The position numbers were made by a program, and so were the translations under genes. A stretch of DNA of 63,696 nt from CAYXDO01 sp964463485. GTDB taxonomy: Bacteria > Myxococcota > Kuafuiibacteriia > Kuafuiibacteriales > Kuafuiibacteriaceae. Positions 14,994-24,086 of this stretch are shown here, piece by piece. The stretch covers positions 1-63,696 of the forward strand of contig CAYXDO010000055.1 of NCBI GenBank assembly GCA_964463485.1. Direction: 5' to 3'. Within the stretch, counting starts at the first letter, position 1; each line of letters opens with the position of its first letter. The notes below the pieces were generated by a model that had not been told where the DNA came from, searched no databases, and worked only from the letters and a program-made list of their open reading frames with translations.

Positions 14994-17900
14994 ATGTCGG
15001 CTCCGCGACCGCTCCTTCTGAACTTCCTTGCCACGAGCCTCCTTGCTACAAGCCTGGCCGCCCTGGGTTGCAGCGGCGACGAGGAGCGACCTCCGGCGCA
15101 GACTTGCACGGACGGAGCTCGCCGATGTCGAGCGGACGCGATCGAAGTTTGCTCCGGGGGCGTCTTCGAGCGCCTCTCGAATTGTCCGACAGGAACGGCT
15201 TGTGAAGGCGGTGAGTGTGTCGCCTGCATGCCCGAATGCTCGGGCAAGGTCTGCGGAGACGATGGGTGTGGCGGCAGCTGCGGGACGTGTGGCGCCGAGC
15301 GTGCGTGTAACGCGTCCGGCCAGTGTGAGTCGTGCACCGCGGACTGCGCGGGCAAAGTTTGTGGCGACGACGGCTGCAACGGGTCCTGCGGGTCTTGCGG
15401 CGCGAACCAGGCCTGTAACGCGGCCGGGCAATGTGAGTCGTGCACCGCGAACTGTACGGGCAAGGTCTGCGGAGACGATGGTTGCAGCGGAACGTGCGGT
15501 ACGTGTGGAGCAAATCAGGCGTGCAACGCGGCCGGCCAATGTGAGTCGTGTACCGCGGACTGCACGGGCAAGGACTGCGGAGACGATGGCTGCGGCAGCA
15601 GCTGCGGATCGTGCAACCCAGACGAAGCTTGCACCGCCCAGGGCGCGTGCGTTTGCGCGCCGGACTGCTCGGGCCGAGTGTGCGGAAATGACGGCTGCGG
15701 CGGGAGCTGTGGAACCTGCCAGATGGGTCAGACGTGCGACGGGAACGGCGCTTGTGTCATGACTGCAGGATGCGGCGCTTGTGGCTCGGCAGAGACCTGT
15801 CTCGAGGGTGTGTGCCGGGCAAATACACTTCTTTGCACCACCAACAATCCCGTCGGGCTCTGCCAGAATGGCTTCGACTGCCTCGAAGGAACTTGCGTGG
15901 ACGCGGGCTCGGGCTGCTCGAGCGCCAACCCGAGCGGGACCTGCGCCGCAGGCTCGCTCTGCTCGAACGGACGCTGTGTCGCGATCGACGGACCCAGCCT
16001 GTGCGACGACGGATCGCCCTGCACGGCCGACGCGTTCGATCCGGCCCAAAATCGGTGTACTCACTCGCCGGTCTCCGGCGCGTGTAACGACGGAAATTCC
16101 TGCACCACGGATGTGTGCGCTGCTGGCGCGTGTGCCTCTAGCCCGATCTCGGGATGTATCGAGCCGCCGGCGATCGACCCCTACACCACGCCGACGAAGA
16201 GCGGGACGATTCAAATCTCGGGTACCAAGCCTGCGGGCGCGTCGATCGAGATCAACGGACTCGAGGCAGTGCCCGAGAGTCCTGACACGCGCTGGACCGT
16301 TTCTGTGAATCTCTCGCCGGGACTGAATACCTTCGTGATCCGGAGTGTCGACCAAGGCAACCCGAGCGCGACGGTGGAGGTGCGGATCGTCTTCGACATC
16401 ACTCCGCCCAACACCCTCGCGACGCCCGGCGGCGGCGTCTTCCTGAATGGGCTCACCGTGACGGTCGCTTCCGACGAACCGGCGGAGGTCTTCTACACCA
16501 CGGACGGAGGCACACCCGACGAGTATTCACCTTCTTTTACTTCGGTGCGACAATTCCGAGTCTTCTCGGACACCCGGCTCTCGTTCAAATGCCGGGACCT
16601 GGCCGGCAATTGGGAGACTGCGGTGAAGACGTTCGACTTCGAAGTCACGTCTCACGGAAATCGCTGGGACAACGGCCCAACTCTCCCTGAGCCGCTGACG
16701 CACGTCGGTGCGACATTTTACGACGGGAAGCTTTACGTGTTGGGAGGAAGCGACGGCATCGCGCCTCAGGCCGGATTTCAGGTCTACGATTTGGTGACGT
16801 CCGGGTGGACGTCGCTGGCTTCGCTGCCAGGCGCCCGATCGCAACACACCTTGATCGCCCACGCGGGCAAGCTCTACGCGATCGGCGGCGACGACCACGG
16901 CACGCCCCTCAACAGCGTGCTCGAGTTCGACCCAGCCTCGAGCACGTCCTGGGGCGCCAAGGCACCCATGCCGAGCACTCGCTCGGGCATCGCCACGGTG
17001 TCCGCGAGCGGGATGATTTGGGTGTTCGGCGGCAAGGGAAATGGAGACGCGGTCCTCGATCGCGTAGAGACTTACGACGCGAACGGCAACGTCTGGTCGA
17101 ACTCCGTCGCCCAGATGCCACGACCCCGCTATGCGTTCGGCGCGGTCGAATACCTCGGCAAAATCTATCTCATCGGCGGCCAAAATGGCGCGGGCGTCCC
17201 CGTCGCGGAGGTCGATATTTACGACATCGGGACCGACGCCTGGAGCCAAGGTGCTCCGATGCCGACGCCTAGATCTTTCCTCGCGGTCCATCTCGACGAA
17301 AACATCGGTCGGATCAAACGCAGCGAGGTGGGGATCGTCGCCGCGGGCGGCAAGGCCACGGGCGGTGTCGCCTCCGCGATCACCGAGGAGTACATGATCG
17401 AGTCCGACACGTGGCGAACGCGGGCTCCGCTCGCTCGTGCTCGTCACAGCGCGGCGTCGGTTTCGGTGGAGGCCGATCACGAAGTCGACCGGCGGCTCGA
17501 GGGTTGGATGGTCGGGGGTCAACTCAGCGCCGGACTCACCGACACGATGGTCGCGTTCTCGATCGATCGCGACGAGACCAGCCTCGTCGCCGCGCTCCCG
17601 GAGGCTCGCTATCGCCATGCGGCGACCGCGTTGTTCGAGAAAGTCTACGTCTTCGGGGGCCGCTCGTTCACCGAGCAGGCCACCGCGTGGGCGTTCGACC
17701 CGGAGACTTTGTCCTTCACGATCTTGCCGCCGCTGGCTTCGCTTCAGAATGGTCTCGTGGCCGTGGCGGACGGCCGGCGGGCCTACGCGATCGGCGGCGC
17801 GGATGGGTTTGGAAACGCGGTGGCGCACGTGCGGGCGTTCGACCCGGCGACCGGAACGTGGGCCCAGAAGGCCTCGATGACTACGGCGAGGAGCGAGGCG

Positions 17901-18890
17901 GCCGCCACGTTGGCGAGGAACGAGATTTGGGTGATCGGTGGGACGAACAACGGAGCCCTTCAGACGGTCGAGGTGTACGACACCGAACGAGATTCCTGGC
18001 GATCTGCGGCCGTGTTGCCGGAAGGGCGAACGGGAGCGGTGGCCGCGTACCATCACGGAGACTTGTATTTGCTGGGAGGCCGAAACTCGGCAGGGGACGT
18101 CGTGGGTACGATTTATCGCTACCGAAGCGGGTCCTGGAGCGAGCTCGGGTCGGAGGTCCCGGTCGCCTACGCGAGCGCGATCCGAATTCACGACAGCAAG
18201 GTGGCGGTGTACGGGGGGCGCTTGGCGGATGGGTCTTTGTCGAAGAGAGTCTACGTCTTCGACGTCGTGACCGAGGAAGTCACTTCGGTCACGACCCTCT
18301 TGCCACCGACGGACTTGGCCGCTGCCGCGTACGTCAACGGCGGAGTGTACTTGTTGGGTGGGAACACGACGGCGAACGACGATCCCCCCGGCGAGCTCGC
18401 GGTGCTCCGGATTTTAGGTCGGTGTGTGAACGGTGTGCCGGACGGGGGTGAGTCGGAAGCGGACTCGGGCGCGGGCTGCACGCCTTCCGCCTTGTACTCG
18501 TATTCGTTCCCCGGAGGATCGGTGAGTGTCTCCGACCCGGCGTGCCTCGAGTGGAACGATTTTCTTGGGCAGATCCCCGATTCTGGGATCGAGCGAGTGA
18601 CGATTCGCGGTTCCTTCGACACGACGGGGCGGACGTGTAGGGGAGCGGCGGCGCAGCAGCTCTGCACGGCGCTCCGAAATCGATCGTCCACGTCGGTCTT
18701 TTGCGACGGGCGGAGTTGGGTCGTGGGCAACTGCGGATCGGGCACCGAGATCACGGCGGGAGGCACTCTCTGCAACTGTCTCAGTCCGGGTTGGACCGCG
18801 CGCCCTTGTATCGGGAGCTCTTCGTGGGGCGGGGTCAACAGGGACACGTGCGCGGACGACGCTCAAGCGATCGAAGTGAGCTGCGAGTAA
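14994..18890 (+). CDS. Large Kelch lipoprotein with Cys-rich repeats
   Basis: A 1298-residue predicted surface lipoprotein (lipobox LAALGC, Cys26). Residues 78-250 hold five copies of a Cys-rich unit with core C-GK-CGDDGC-GSCG-C, a repeat common in myxobacterial surface proteins. Next come further Cys-rich segments, a short beta domain (about 395-460), and a chitobiase-C-like segment (VFYTTDGGTPDEYSP). From about 555 to 1120 there are many Kelch repeats (GGxxG-x-VYD-W, for example LYVLGGSDG and IYLIGGQNG), enough for two six- or seven-bladed propellers. A Cys-rich tail of about 120 residues closes the protein. Likely roles are adhesion or binding of other proteins or sugars. The ATG at 14994 is preferred over an upstream GTG at 14985 because it gives the better signal. 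Confidence 0.85.
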   Translation: MSAPRPLLLNFLATSLLATSLAALGCSGDEERPPAQTCTDGARRCRADAIEVCSGGVFERLSNCPTGTACEGGECVACMPECSGKVCGDDGCGGSCGTCGAERACNASGQCESCTADCAGKVCGDDGCNGSCGSCGANQACNAAGQCESCTANCTGKVCGDDGCSGTCGTCGANQACNAAGQCESCTADCTGKDCGDDGCGSSCGSCNPDEACTAQGACVCAPDCSGRVCGNDGCGGSCGTCQMGQTCDGNGACVMTAGCGACGSAETCLEGVCRANTLLCTTNNPVGLCQNGFDCLEGTCVDAGSGCSSANPSGTCAAGSLCSNGRCVAIDGPSLCDDGSPCTADAFDPAQNRCTHSPVSGACNDGNSCTTDVCAAGACASSPISGCIEPPAIDPYTTPTKSGTIQISGTKPAGASIEINGLEAVPESPDTRWTVSVNLSPGLNTFVIRSVDQGNPSATVEVRIVFDITPPNTLATPGGGVFLNGLTVTVASDEPAEVFYTTDGGTPDEYSPSFTSVRQFRVFSDTRLSFKCRDLAGNWETAVKTFDFEVTSHGNRWDNGPTLPEPLTHVGATFYDGKLYVLGGSDGIAPQAGFQVYDLVTSGWTSLASLPGARSQHTLIAHAGKLYAIGGDDHGTPLNSVLEFDPASSTSWGAKAPMPSTRSGIATVSASGMIWVFGGKGNGDAVLDRVETYDANGNVWSNSVAQMPRPRYAFGAVEYLGKIYLIGGQNGAGVPVAEVDIYDIGTDAWSQGAPMPTPRSFLAVHLDENIGRIKRSEVGIVAAGGKATGGVASAITEEYMIESDTWRTRAPLARARHSAASVSVEADHEVDRRLEGWMVGGQLSAGLTDTMVAFSIDRDETSLVAALPEARYRHAATALFEKVYVFGGRSFTEQATAWAFDPETLSFTILPPLASLQNGLVAVADGRRAYAIGGADGFGNAVAHVRAFDPATGTWAQKASMTTARSEAAATLARNEIWVIGGTNNGALQTVEVYDTERDSWRSAAVLPEGRTGAVAAYHHGDLYLLGGRNSAGDVVGTIYRYRSGSWSELGSEVPVAYASAIRIHDSKVAVYGGRLADGSLSKRVYVFDVVTEEVTSVTTLLPPTDLAAAAYVNGGVYLLGGNTTANDDPPGELAVLRILGRCVNGVPDGGESEADSGAGCTPSALYSYSFPGGSVSVSDPACLEWNDFLGQIPDSGIERVTIRGSFDTTGRTCRGAAAQQLCTALRNRSSTSVFCDGRSWVVGNCGSGTEITAGGTLCNCLSPGWTARPCIGSSSWGGVNRDTCADDAQAIEVSCE

Positions 18891-18914
18891 GTCGCACACG
18901 GGTCAGAGGATGGA

Positions 18915-18987
18915 TGGGCGGGACAGGGCTCGAACCTGCGACATGCGCCGTGTAAGAGCGCCGCTCTGCCAACTGAGCTACCCGCCC
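18915..18987 (-). tRNA. tRNA-Val (anticodon UAC)
   Basis: Read on the minus strand the gene folds as a full cloverleaf: acceptor GGGCGGG/CCCGCCC, D arm GCTC/GAGC, anticodon stem GCGCT/GGCGC with loop CTTACAC (anticodon TAC), and T arm with TTCGAGC. The discriminator base is A and CCA is not encoded. It decodes GUA and, with modified U34, other valine codons. It stands alone between the Kelch gene and the polysaccharide locus. Confidence 0.95.
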
Positions 18988-19095
18988 GGGAGTTTGAACC
19001 TAGCACGGCTGGAGCTGAAAGAAACGCATCCGAACAGGGTGCGAGTGTGGTGCGGGTCACGTGACACCATCCTCGGCCTCCGGTTCGCCCGCGTC

Positions 19096-19124
19096 TTGAC
19101 AGCGCCAATTCTGCGCGGCGAAAT
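19096..19124 (+). promoter_or_regulatory. Candidate promoter for the polysaccharide genes
   Basis: A perfect -35 box TTGACA (19096-19101) is followed after 17 nt by CGAAAT (19119-19124), which matches three of six -10 positions. Transcription would start near 19131, about 88 nt before the GT26 gene. No other feature is seen between the tRNA and 19219. Confidence 0.3.
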
Positions 19125-19218
19125 ATGGGGGGTTGAACACGCCGCAGATTGGACCTTGCGCCCTGGCCTTCTTGCAGTGCTCTCGAGTTCTCGATCCCGT
19201 TCTGGGTTGGGCTGCTGA

Positions 19219-20019
19219 GTGAACGTCGGGAGCTTGGCTGATCACCAAGAGCAAGTGACGATCCTCGGGTCGCGCGTGCATCTGTTGGACGTACATCGTG
19301 CGGTGGAGGTCATGGAGAGCTGGTTGGAGCGGCGGGATGGGTTGTGCCGTCAAGTCGTCGTCACGGGGTTCCACGGGCTCTGGTGTGCGTTTCGGGACCC
19401 CGAGCTGCGCGCGCGGCTCAACGCGGCGGACCTTTGGGTTCCGGACGGGATCGCTCCGGTGTGGATTGCGAGGAGCTACGGTTTCCGCGCGGCCCGTCGT
19501 GCGCCGGGCGCCGAGCTGATGGCGGCGTACTTTCAGCGAGCGGATGCGAAGGGCTATTCGAGTTTTTTTCTGGGCGACACGGACGAGACGTTGACTCGGC
19601 TTTCTGAAACCGTTTCGAGGCGGTACCCGGGTCATCGAGTCGCGGGCACGTATTCACCTCCTTTCGGTCCCGGAGGACGGGAGGCCGACGACCGCGCCGA
19701 CGACCGCGTGATCGAGATGATCAACGCAGCGAAGCCGGACGTACTCTGGGTAGCGCTCGGTATGCCCAAGCAGGAGCAATGGATTGCAGCTCACGTGGAC
19801 CGGCTGCAGGTGCCGATCGCCGCGGGGGTGGGGGCCGCGTTTGGTTTCATCGCGGGGACCGTTCGGCGAGCGCCGGCGGTGGTCGGAGACTTGGGGCTCG
19901 AGTGGGCCTGGCGTTTGGCCGCCGATCCAAGAAGAACCTATCGGCGGGTTTTTTTCGAAGGTCCGCCTTTTGTGGCTTGTGTGCTCCTGGAGCGACTGGG
20001 GCTCTGGACGTTCAGATAG
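19219..20019 (+). CDS. WecG/TagA/CpsF family glycosyltransferase (GT26)
   Basis: A 266-residue enzyme of family GT26. It shows the family blocks in order: LGSRVHLLDVHRAVE (start of domain), VPDGIAPVW near 75, PGAELMAAY, SSFFLGD, PDVLWVALGMPKQEQWI near 175-190, and GVGAAFGFIAGTVRRAP. GT26 enzymes add the second sugar to lipid-linked GlcNAc: ManNAcA in WecG or ManNAc in TagA. It acts at the cytoplasmic membrane face. It starts at GTG, and no nearer ATG fits the conserved N-terminus. It is the first gene of a rightward group (GT26, GT2, Wzy, epimerase) separated by a 15-nt gap and then overlaps. The exact sugar cannot be read from sequence. Confidence 0.88.
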   Translation: MNVGSLADHQEQVTILGSRVHLLDVHRAVEVMESWLERRDGLCRQVVVTGFHGLWCAFRDPELRARLNAADLWVPDGIAPVWIARSYGFRAARRAPGAELMAAYFQRADAKGYSSFFLGDTDETLTRLSETVSRRYPGHRVAGTYSPPFGPGGREADDRADDRVIEMINAAKPDVLWVALGMPKQEQWIAAHVDRLQVPIAAGVGAAFGFIAGTVRRAPAVVGDLGLEWAWRLAADPRRTYRRVFFEGPPFVACVLLERLGLWTFR

Positions 20020-20034
20020 GTATGAGTTAGGCGT

Positions 20035-20931
20035 ATGAAGTTAGGCGTCGTCATACCCACGAAGGACCGGCCCGAGGAGCTGCGGACGATTCTCCGGAGT
20101 ATTCGCGCCCAGAGCGCGCACCCCGCGGAGATCTGGGTCGTCGATTCCAGCTCGGACCCGGTGACGGGTGTAGTCGACGAGTTTGGAGACATCCGCGTTC
20201 GATATCTGCGGCACGCGTTTCCGTCGGCCTCCGCGCAGCGGAACGCGGGGGTTCGGGCGCTTTCGAGCGAGGTGGAGCTGGTCGCGTTTTTCGACGACGA
20301 CATCACGCTCGAGCCAGGGGCCATCTCGGCCGTCTACGAGTACTGGGCTAGCGCGCCCAAGGACGTAGCAGGGTGCACGCTGAACTGGGTCAATTTCGAG
20401 CAAACGCCGGCCCAAGCGTTGAAGCGTTCGCGGTTCGTCGAATGGCTCGGGATGTACAGCGGGCGGCCCGGAGCGGTGATGCCGTCGGGTTGGCACACGC
20501 CGATCGGGAGAGTATCGGAGAACCGGTTCGTGGATTGGATTCCGAGCCTCGCGAGCGTTTGGCGAAGGCAGGTGTTGATGACGTTTGGTTTCGAGGAGCG
20601 CTTCGAGGGTTACAGTTATTTGGAGGATTTGGATTTCAGCCTTTCCGTTCGGGAGGCCAACCATCGTTTGGCCGTCCTTGCCGACGCGGGTTTTTTGCAC
20701 TTGAACTCGCCCAAGGGGAGAGTGAGCTTTCTACGGTTTGGGCAGTCTGAAGTGGAGAATCGGGTGTTCATCGTGCGAAAGCACCGTTTGTCGATGAGTC
20801 GGTGCTTGCTTGGACTCACCGGTCGGCTGTTGGCCACGACGGTTTCGGGCGTGCTCGGACGGGAGCGTCGTTTGCTCGATCGCGTGTTGGGCAATTGCGT
20901 GGGACTTGTTCGGGTGGCCTTGGATTCTTGA
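20035..20931 (+). CDS. Family 2 glycosyltransferase
   Basis: A 298-residue GT-A-fold transferase. The N-terminus KLGVVIPTKDRPEELRTILRSI is the nucleotide-binding strand and helix; FFDDDITLEPGA (residues about 83-94) gives the DXD metal motif. A later SYLEDLDFSLSVREA block matches the ED acceptor-base motif of many GT2 enzymes. A weakly hydrophobic C-terminus may touch the membrane. It probably adds one sugar to the growing lipid-linked repeat unit; donor and linkage are unknown. The stop codon overlaps the ATG of the ligase/polymerase gene (TGATG), indicating coupled translation. Confidence 0.85.
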   Translation: MKLGVVIPTKDRPEELRTILRSIRAQSAHPAEIWVVDSSSDPVTGVVDEFGDIRVRYLRHAFPSASAQRNAGVRALSSEVELVAFFDDDITLEPGAISAVYEYWASAPKDVAGCTLNWVNFEQTPAQALKRSRFVEWLGMYSGRPGAVMPSGWHTPIGRVSENRFVDWIPSLASVWRRQVLMTFGFEERFEGYSYLEDLDFSLSVREANHRLAVLADAGFLHLNSPKGRVSFLRFGQSEVENRVFIVRKHRLSMSRCLLGLTGRLLATTVSGVLGRERRLLDRVLGNCVGLVRVALDS

Positions 20932-22226
20932 TGACCGCTCTGGGTCCTGCACGAATTCTGACCGTGGTCCGGCAGCTCGGGGCGCGGGTAACGACCCTTT
21001 GGTTACTCGTCTGGGCAGGGATCAACACCGGTCCATGGGTGTTGGAGTCCAGTTCGTCGTCGGCGATGGCCTCGGTGCATCTAGTTCGCGCCTTCCTTCC
21101 TCAGCTCGCTTTCCTCGGGGCAGGAACGATCGCGTTGGCGAGCCTGTCGGTGCAGAGATTTCCGACGCCTTTTTTGTGTTGGCTCACTTACGGAGTGATT
21201 GCGGCGGTTGCAAGTGTTCTTTCACCAGACCCATGGGCAGCGCTCTACTGGGCGTCAGCCTACCTGGCGCCCTTCGCGGTTCTGGCGCTGGTGCTTCGGT
21301 CGGACCCGACTCTGGACCGACTCATACTCCTCAATCAACTCACCTGGCTTGGAACGACTCTGGTACTCGCTGGGTTGGTTGTCGCGTCGGGTGAGACTCT
21401 CTCGGAGGGGTACGGTGCGTACAACCGGATGCCGGAGGTTGGAGGAATGGCCATGTCGCGCTCTTCGGGCATGGCCCGGTTTGCCGCCGTGCCTGGGTTG
21501 GTTGCGTTCGTGACGATGCTGACTCATCGAGGTTGGCGGGTTGTGGTCGCGACTCCCGTGTTTTGTCTTTCTGCCGCGCTGATCTACCACCTCCAGTCGC
21601 GGGGCGCGATTCTCGCCCTCGCCACGTCGATGCTCGTACTGATTGCCTGCGCTGGACGTCACGTTCGGGCGGCGGCCGTGGTGTTCGGTTCGATCACCTT
21701 TGTGCTATGGGCGTCCGATCTGATTCCCGTGGGATTTCTTGCAGAGATCGGCGACCACCTCAGGAGAGGCCAAGACAGCGAGCATCTAGCGAGTCTCACC
21801 GGCCGAACGCGGGACTGGGAGGCCGCGTTGATCGCCTCGGCCCGTTCTCCGTTGCTCGGGTTCGGTCCGCAGGCCGATCGCCTGCTCATTTTTATTCACG
21901 TCCACAACACCTATCTCTATGCGCTCCTCTGCGCTGGCGTTCTCGGGTTGTTGGCGTTCGTCGCCGGCCTGGTGTCGGCGTGGTCTTCCATCTGGAGGCT
22001 CTTGGCTCGCCCGTCACGACCAGAAGGGCCCTTCTTGGAGGTCATCGGTCTGCTCGCCTTCTTCACGGTGAGGTCCATCCCCGAAGTTTGCGGGGCGATC
22101 TTCGGGGTGGATCTCTTGGTTATGCTCCCATGCATCGCGCTCGTTGGCGCGATGGATCATGCAAATCGAAAGCAAGTCACCGCGCGCCCCGATCGAGCGC
22201 ACCGCGAGCGTGTGAGGTTGGTATGA
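20931..22226 (+). CDS. O-antigen ligase/Wzy-type membrane protein
   Basis: A 431-residue polytopic inner-membrane protein with about ten to twelve hydrophobic segments. A large periplasmic loop carries the Wzy_C/WaaL-type signature: TGRTRDWEAALIASARSPLLGFGP followed by HVHNTYLYALLCAGVLGLLAF, including the H-N-Y residues typical of the family. It is either the polymerase that joins repeat units or a ligase. The ATG at 20931 is chosen because it sits on the preceding stop (TGATG) and starts before the first membrane segment; a longer frame upstream lies over the GT2 gene. A second member of this family is encoded at 44075-46435, so the two may split polymerase and ligase roles. Confidence 0.82.
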   Translation: MTALGPARILTVVRQLGARVTTLWLLVWAGINTGPWVLESSSSSAMASVHLVRAFLPQLAFLGAGTIALASLSVQRFPTPFLCWLTYGVIAAVASVLSPDPWAALYWASAYLAPFAVLALVLRSDPTLDRLILLNQLTWLGTTLVLAGLVVASGETLSEGYGAYNRMPEVGGMAMSRSSGMARFAAVPGLVAFVTMLTHRGWRVVVATPVFCLSAALIYHLQSRGAILALATSMLVLIACAGRHVRAAAVVFGSITFVLWASDLIPVGFLAEIGDHLRRGQDSEHLASLTGRTRDWEAALIASARSPLLGFGPQADRLLIFIHVHNTYLYALLCAGVLGLLAFVAGLVSAWSSIWRLLARPSRPEGPFLEVIGLLAFFTVRSIPEVCGAIFGVDLLVMLPCIALVGAMDHANRKQVTARPDRAHRERVRLV

Positions 22227-23197
22227 AAAAGAAGGTTTTGGTTTGCGGGGCAGGCGGATTCGTCGGCGGTCACCTCGCGAGCAGGCTCCGGTCAGATGGA
22301 CTGTTCGTTCGGGGCGTCGATCTCAAACATCACGAATACGCACCTCCCGATCAGCTCGACGAGTTCGTCATTGCCGACTTGAGAGTAGCCGACGAGTGCG
22401 TTCGCATCACCGAAGGCATCGATGAGGTCTACCAGCTCGCTGCCGACATGGGAGGCGCGGGTTACCTATTTACAGGGGAGCATGACGCGGATGTAATGCG
22501 CAACTCGTCACTCATCAACCTGAACATGGCCGAGGCCTGTCGAGTCAACCGCGTGGCCCGAGTATTCTACTCGTCCTCAGCGTGTGTCTATCCAGCGCAT
22601 AACCAGAGCGACCGCGAGAATCCGGTGTGTACCGAGAGCTCGGCCTATCCGGCGGACCCGGACAGTGAATACGGCTGGGAAAAGCTGTTCAGTGAAAGAC
22701 TTTACCAGTCATACGCTCGAAACTATGCGATGGAGGTCCGCATCGCTCGTTTTCACAACGTATTCGGTCCGCTGGGGACCTTCCGCGGTGGGCGAGAGAA
22801 GGCGCCAGCGGCTCTTTGTCGCAAAGTCGCGGAAGCGCGAGACGGCGATGAGATCGAGGTTTGGGGAGATGGAGAGCAGACTCGATCGTTCCTGTTCGTG
22901 GATGAGTGTGTCGAAGGAGTCGCGCGGTTGATGCGATCGAGCTTCGCCGGTCCCGTGAACATTGGCTCGGCGGAAATGGTCTCGATAAATCAACTCGCTT
23001 CGATGATTATGGACATTGCGGGCAAGCGCCTCACCTTGAGACACGTACCTGGCCCGCAAGGTGTTCGCGGCCGGACCTCCGACAATCGGCTCATTCGGGA
23101 GAAGCTCGGTTGGGCGCCGTCCGGGTCGCTCCGCGAAGGACTTCGAAAGACGTACCAGTGGATCGTCAGTCAAACAACTTCGTCAGGGCAACTTTAG
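22223..23197 (+). CDS. GDP-mannose 3,5-epimerase-like sugar-nucleotide enzyme
   Basis: A 324-residue short-chain dehydrogenase of the extended type. The NAD loop is VCGAGGFVGGHLA (residues 7-19), and the catalytic Tyr/Lys lies in YGWEKLFSERLY with SSSACVYP upstream (Ser/Tyr/Lys triad). QLAADMGGAGYLFTGEHDADVMRNSSLINLNMAEAC and NVFGPLGTFRGGREKAPAALCRK are features of GDP-mannose 3,5-epimerases, which make GDP-L-galactose or GDP-L-gulose. The gene overlaps the Wzy gene by 4 nt (ATGA). At its 3' end it overlaps the convergent GT2 gene by 32 nt. The sugar product is inferred from family resemblance; another nucleotide-sugar epimerase is possible. Confidence 0.78.
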   Translation: MKKKVLVCGAGGFVGGHLASRLRSDGLFVRGVDLKHHEYAPPDQLDEFVIADLRVADECVRITEGIDEVYQLAADMGGAGYLFTGEHDADVMRNSSLINLNMAEACRVNRVARVFYSSSACVYPAHNQSDRENPVCTESSAYPADPDSEYGWEKLFSERLYQSYARNYAMEVRIARFHNVFGPLGTFRGGREKAPAALCRKVAEARDGDEIEVWGDGEQTRSFLFVDECVEGVARLMRSSFAGPVNIGSAEMVSINQLASMIMDIAGKRLTLRHVPGPQGVRGRTSDNRLIREKLGWAPSGSLREGLRKTYQWIVSQTTSSGQL

Positions 23198-24086
23198 ACA
23201 GTCGGTGCAGGCGTTCGGCCGGCGCGCCGCGCGGCATGATGCTCTCTGCTTGACTCAGGCAGCGTGTGCCGGCCCGGAGGTTGCCGATTCTCAGGTAACC
23301 GAGGGCGCAGCGGATCATCTCGAGACAGAGTTGGTCGCGCGCGGCGCGGCCGCCGAGGTCCGCGGAGGGCAGTTCGTCGATGAGCCGCACTATGTGAAGC
23401 AAGGCTCGCTCGCGAGCGTCGAGGTACTGGTTCAGTGGGCCTTTGGTGAGTTGCTCGTCTTGGTGAATTCGGTATGAGGAACCCACTCGGGGGTGGAAGA
23501 CGCCGTATCCACATCGGAACTTCAGTCGCGCGGCGAACTCCCAGTCACCGGAGCGTCGGCAATCCGTCGCGAATCCGCCGCTGCGTTTGACCGCCGCAGA
23601 CCGAACTAGCAGTCCCGATATGTGCCAGTTGTGCTTGGGGACGTCATGCGGGAGCGCGCGGATGGGACCGCCCAGGTAAGTGTGGTGACGGCGTGAACCA
23701 CCGAGCTGAACGGTTCGGCACCACGTGTAGGGTGCAGCGGGGTGCGCGGCGAGAAGGTCCAGGTCGACCGCGAGCTTGTCAGGGGCGAGGAGGTCGTCGG
23801 AATCGAGGAATTGCAGGAAGTCGCCTGTCGAAGCCTCGATGCCGGCATTTCGGGCCGCGGACGCGCCTTGATTGGCCTGCCGGAGCAGAATGGTTCGCAC
23901 GTCTGGAGCAACGGACCAACTCCACTCCTCGACGAAGTCAGCGGTGCCATCGGTCGAGCCGTCGTCGACCACGACGAGTTCGAGCGGGCGGTATCGCTGG
24001 GCTCGAACCGAGTCAAGCGTCTGACGAATCAATCCTCGACGGTTGTAAGCCGGAACGACGATCGAGACTACAGCGTTCGGGCTCAT
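23166..24086 (-). CDS. Family 2 glycosyltransferase
   Basis: A 306-residue GT-A enzyme. VSIVVPAYNRRGLIRQTLDSVRAQ opens the fold; ELVVVDDGSTDGT (about residues 36-48) and FLQFLDSDDLLAPDKL (about 90-105) give the nucleotide and metal motifs. The C-terminal 80 residues are helical and variable, as usual for acceptor recognition. It is the last gene of a leftward group (fusion enzyme, WecF-like, methyltransferase, flippase, this one) and overlaps the flippase gene by 4 nt. Its last 32 nt are antisense to the epimerase gene. The sugar transferred is unknown. Confidence 0.85.
   Translation of the reverse strand: MSPNAVVSIVVPAYNRRGLIRQTLDSVRAQRYRPLELVVVDDGSTDGTADFVEEWSWSVAPDVRTILLRQANQGASAARNAGIEASTGDFLQFLDSDDLLAPDKLAVDLDLLAAHPAAPYTWCRTVQLGGSRRHHTYLGGPIRALPHDVPKHNWHISGLLVRSAAVKRSGGFATDCRRSGDWEFAARLKFRCGYGVFHPRVGSSYRIHQDEQLTKGPLNQYLDARERALLHIVRLIDELPSADLGGRAARDQLCLEMIRCALGYLRIGNLRAGTRCLSQAESIMPRGAPAERLHRLSKVALTKLFD

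Noticed and set aside
14391..16355. 654-codon minus-strand open frame opposite the Kelch gene
   Set aside because: Low-complexity Arg/Ala translation that mirrors the Cys-rich repeats; no start context.
16527..18191. 554-codon minus-strand open frame
   Set aside because: Shadow of the Kelch coding sequence.
19165..19177. Sigma-54-like promoter before the polysaccharide genes
   Set aside because: GG and GC elements are only 7 nt apart, where 10 is needed.
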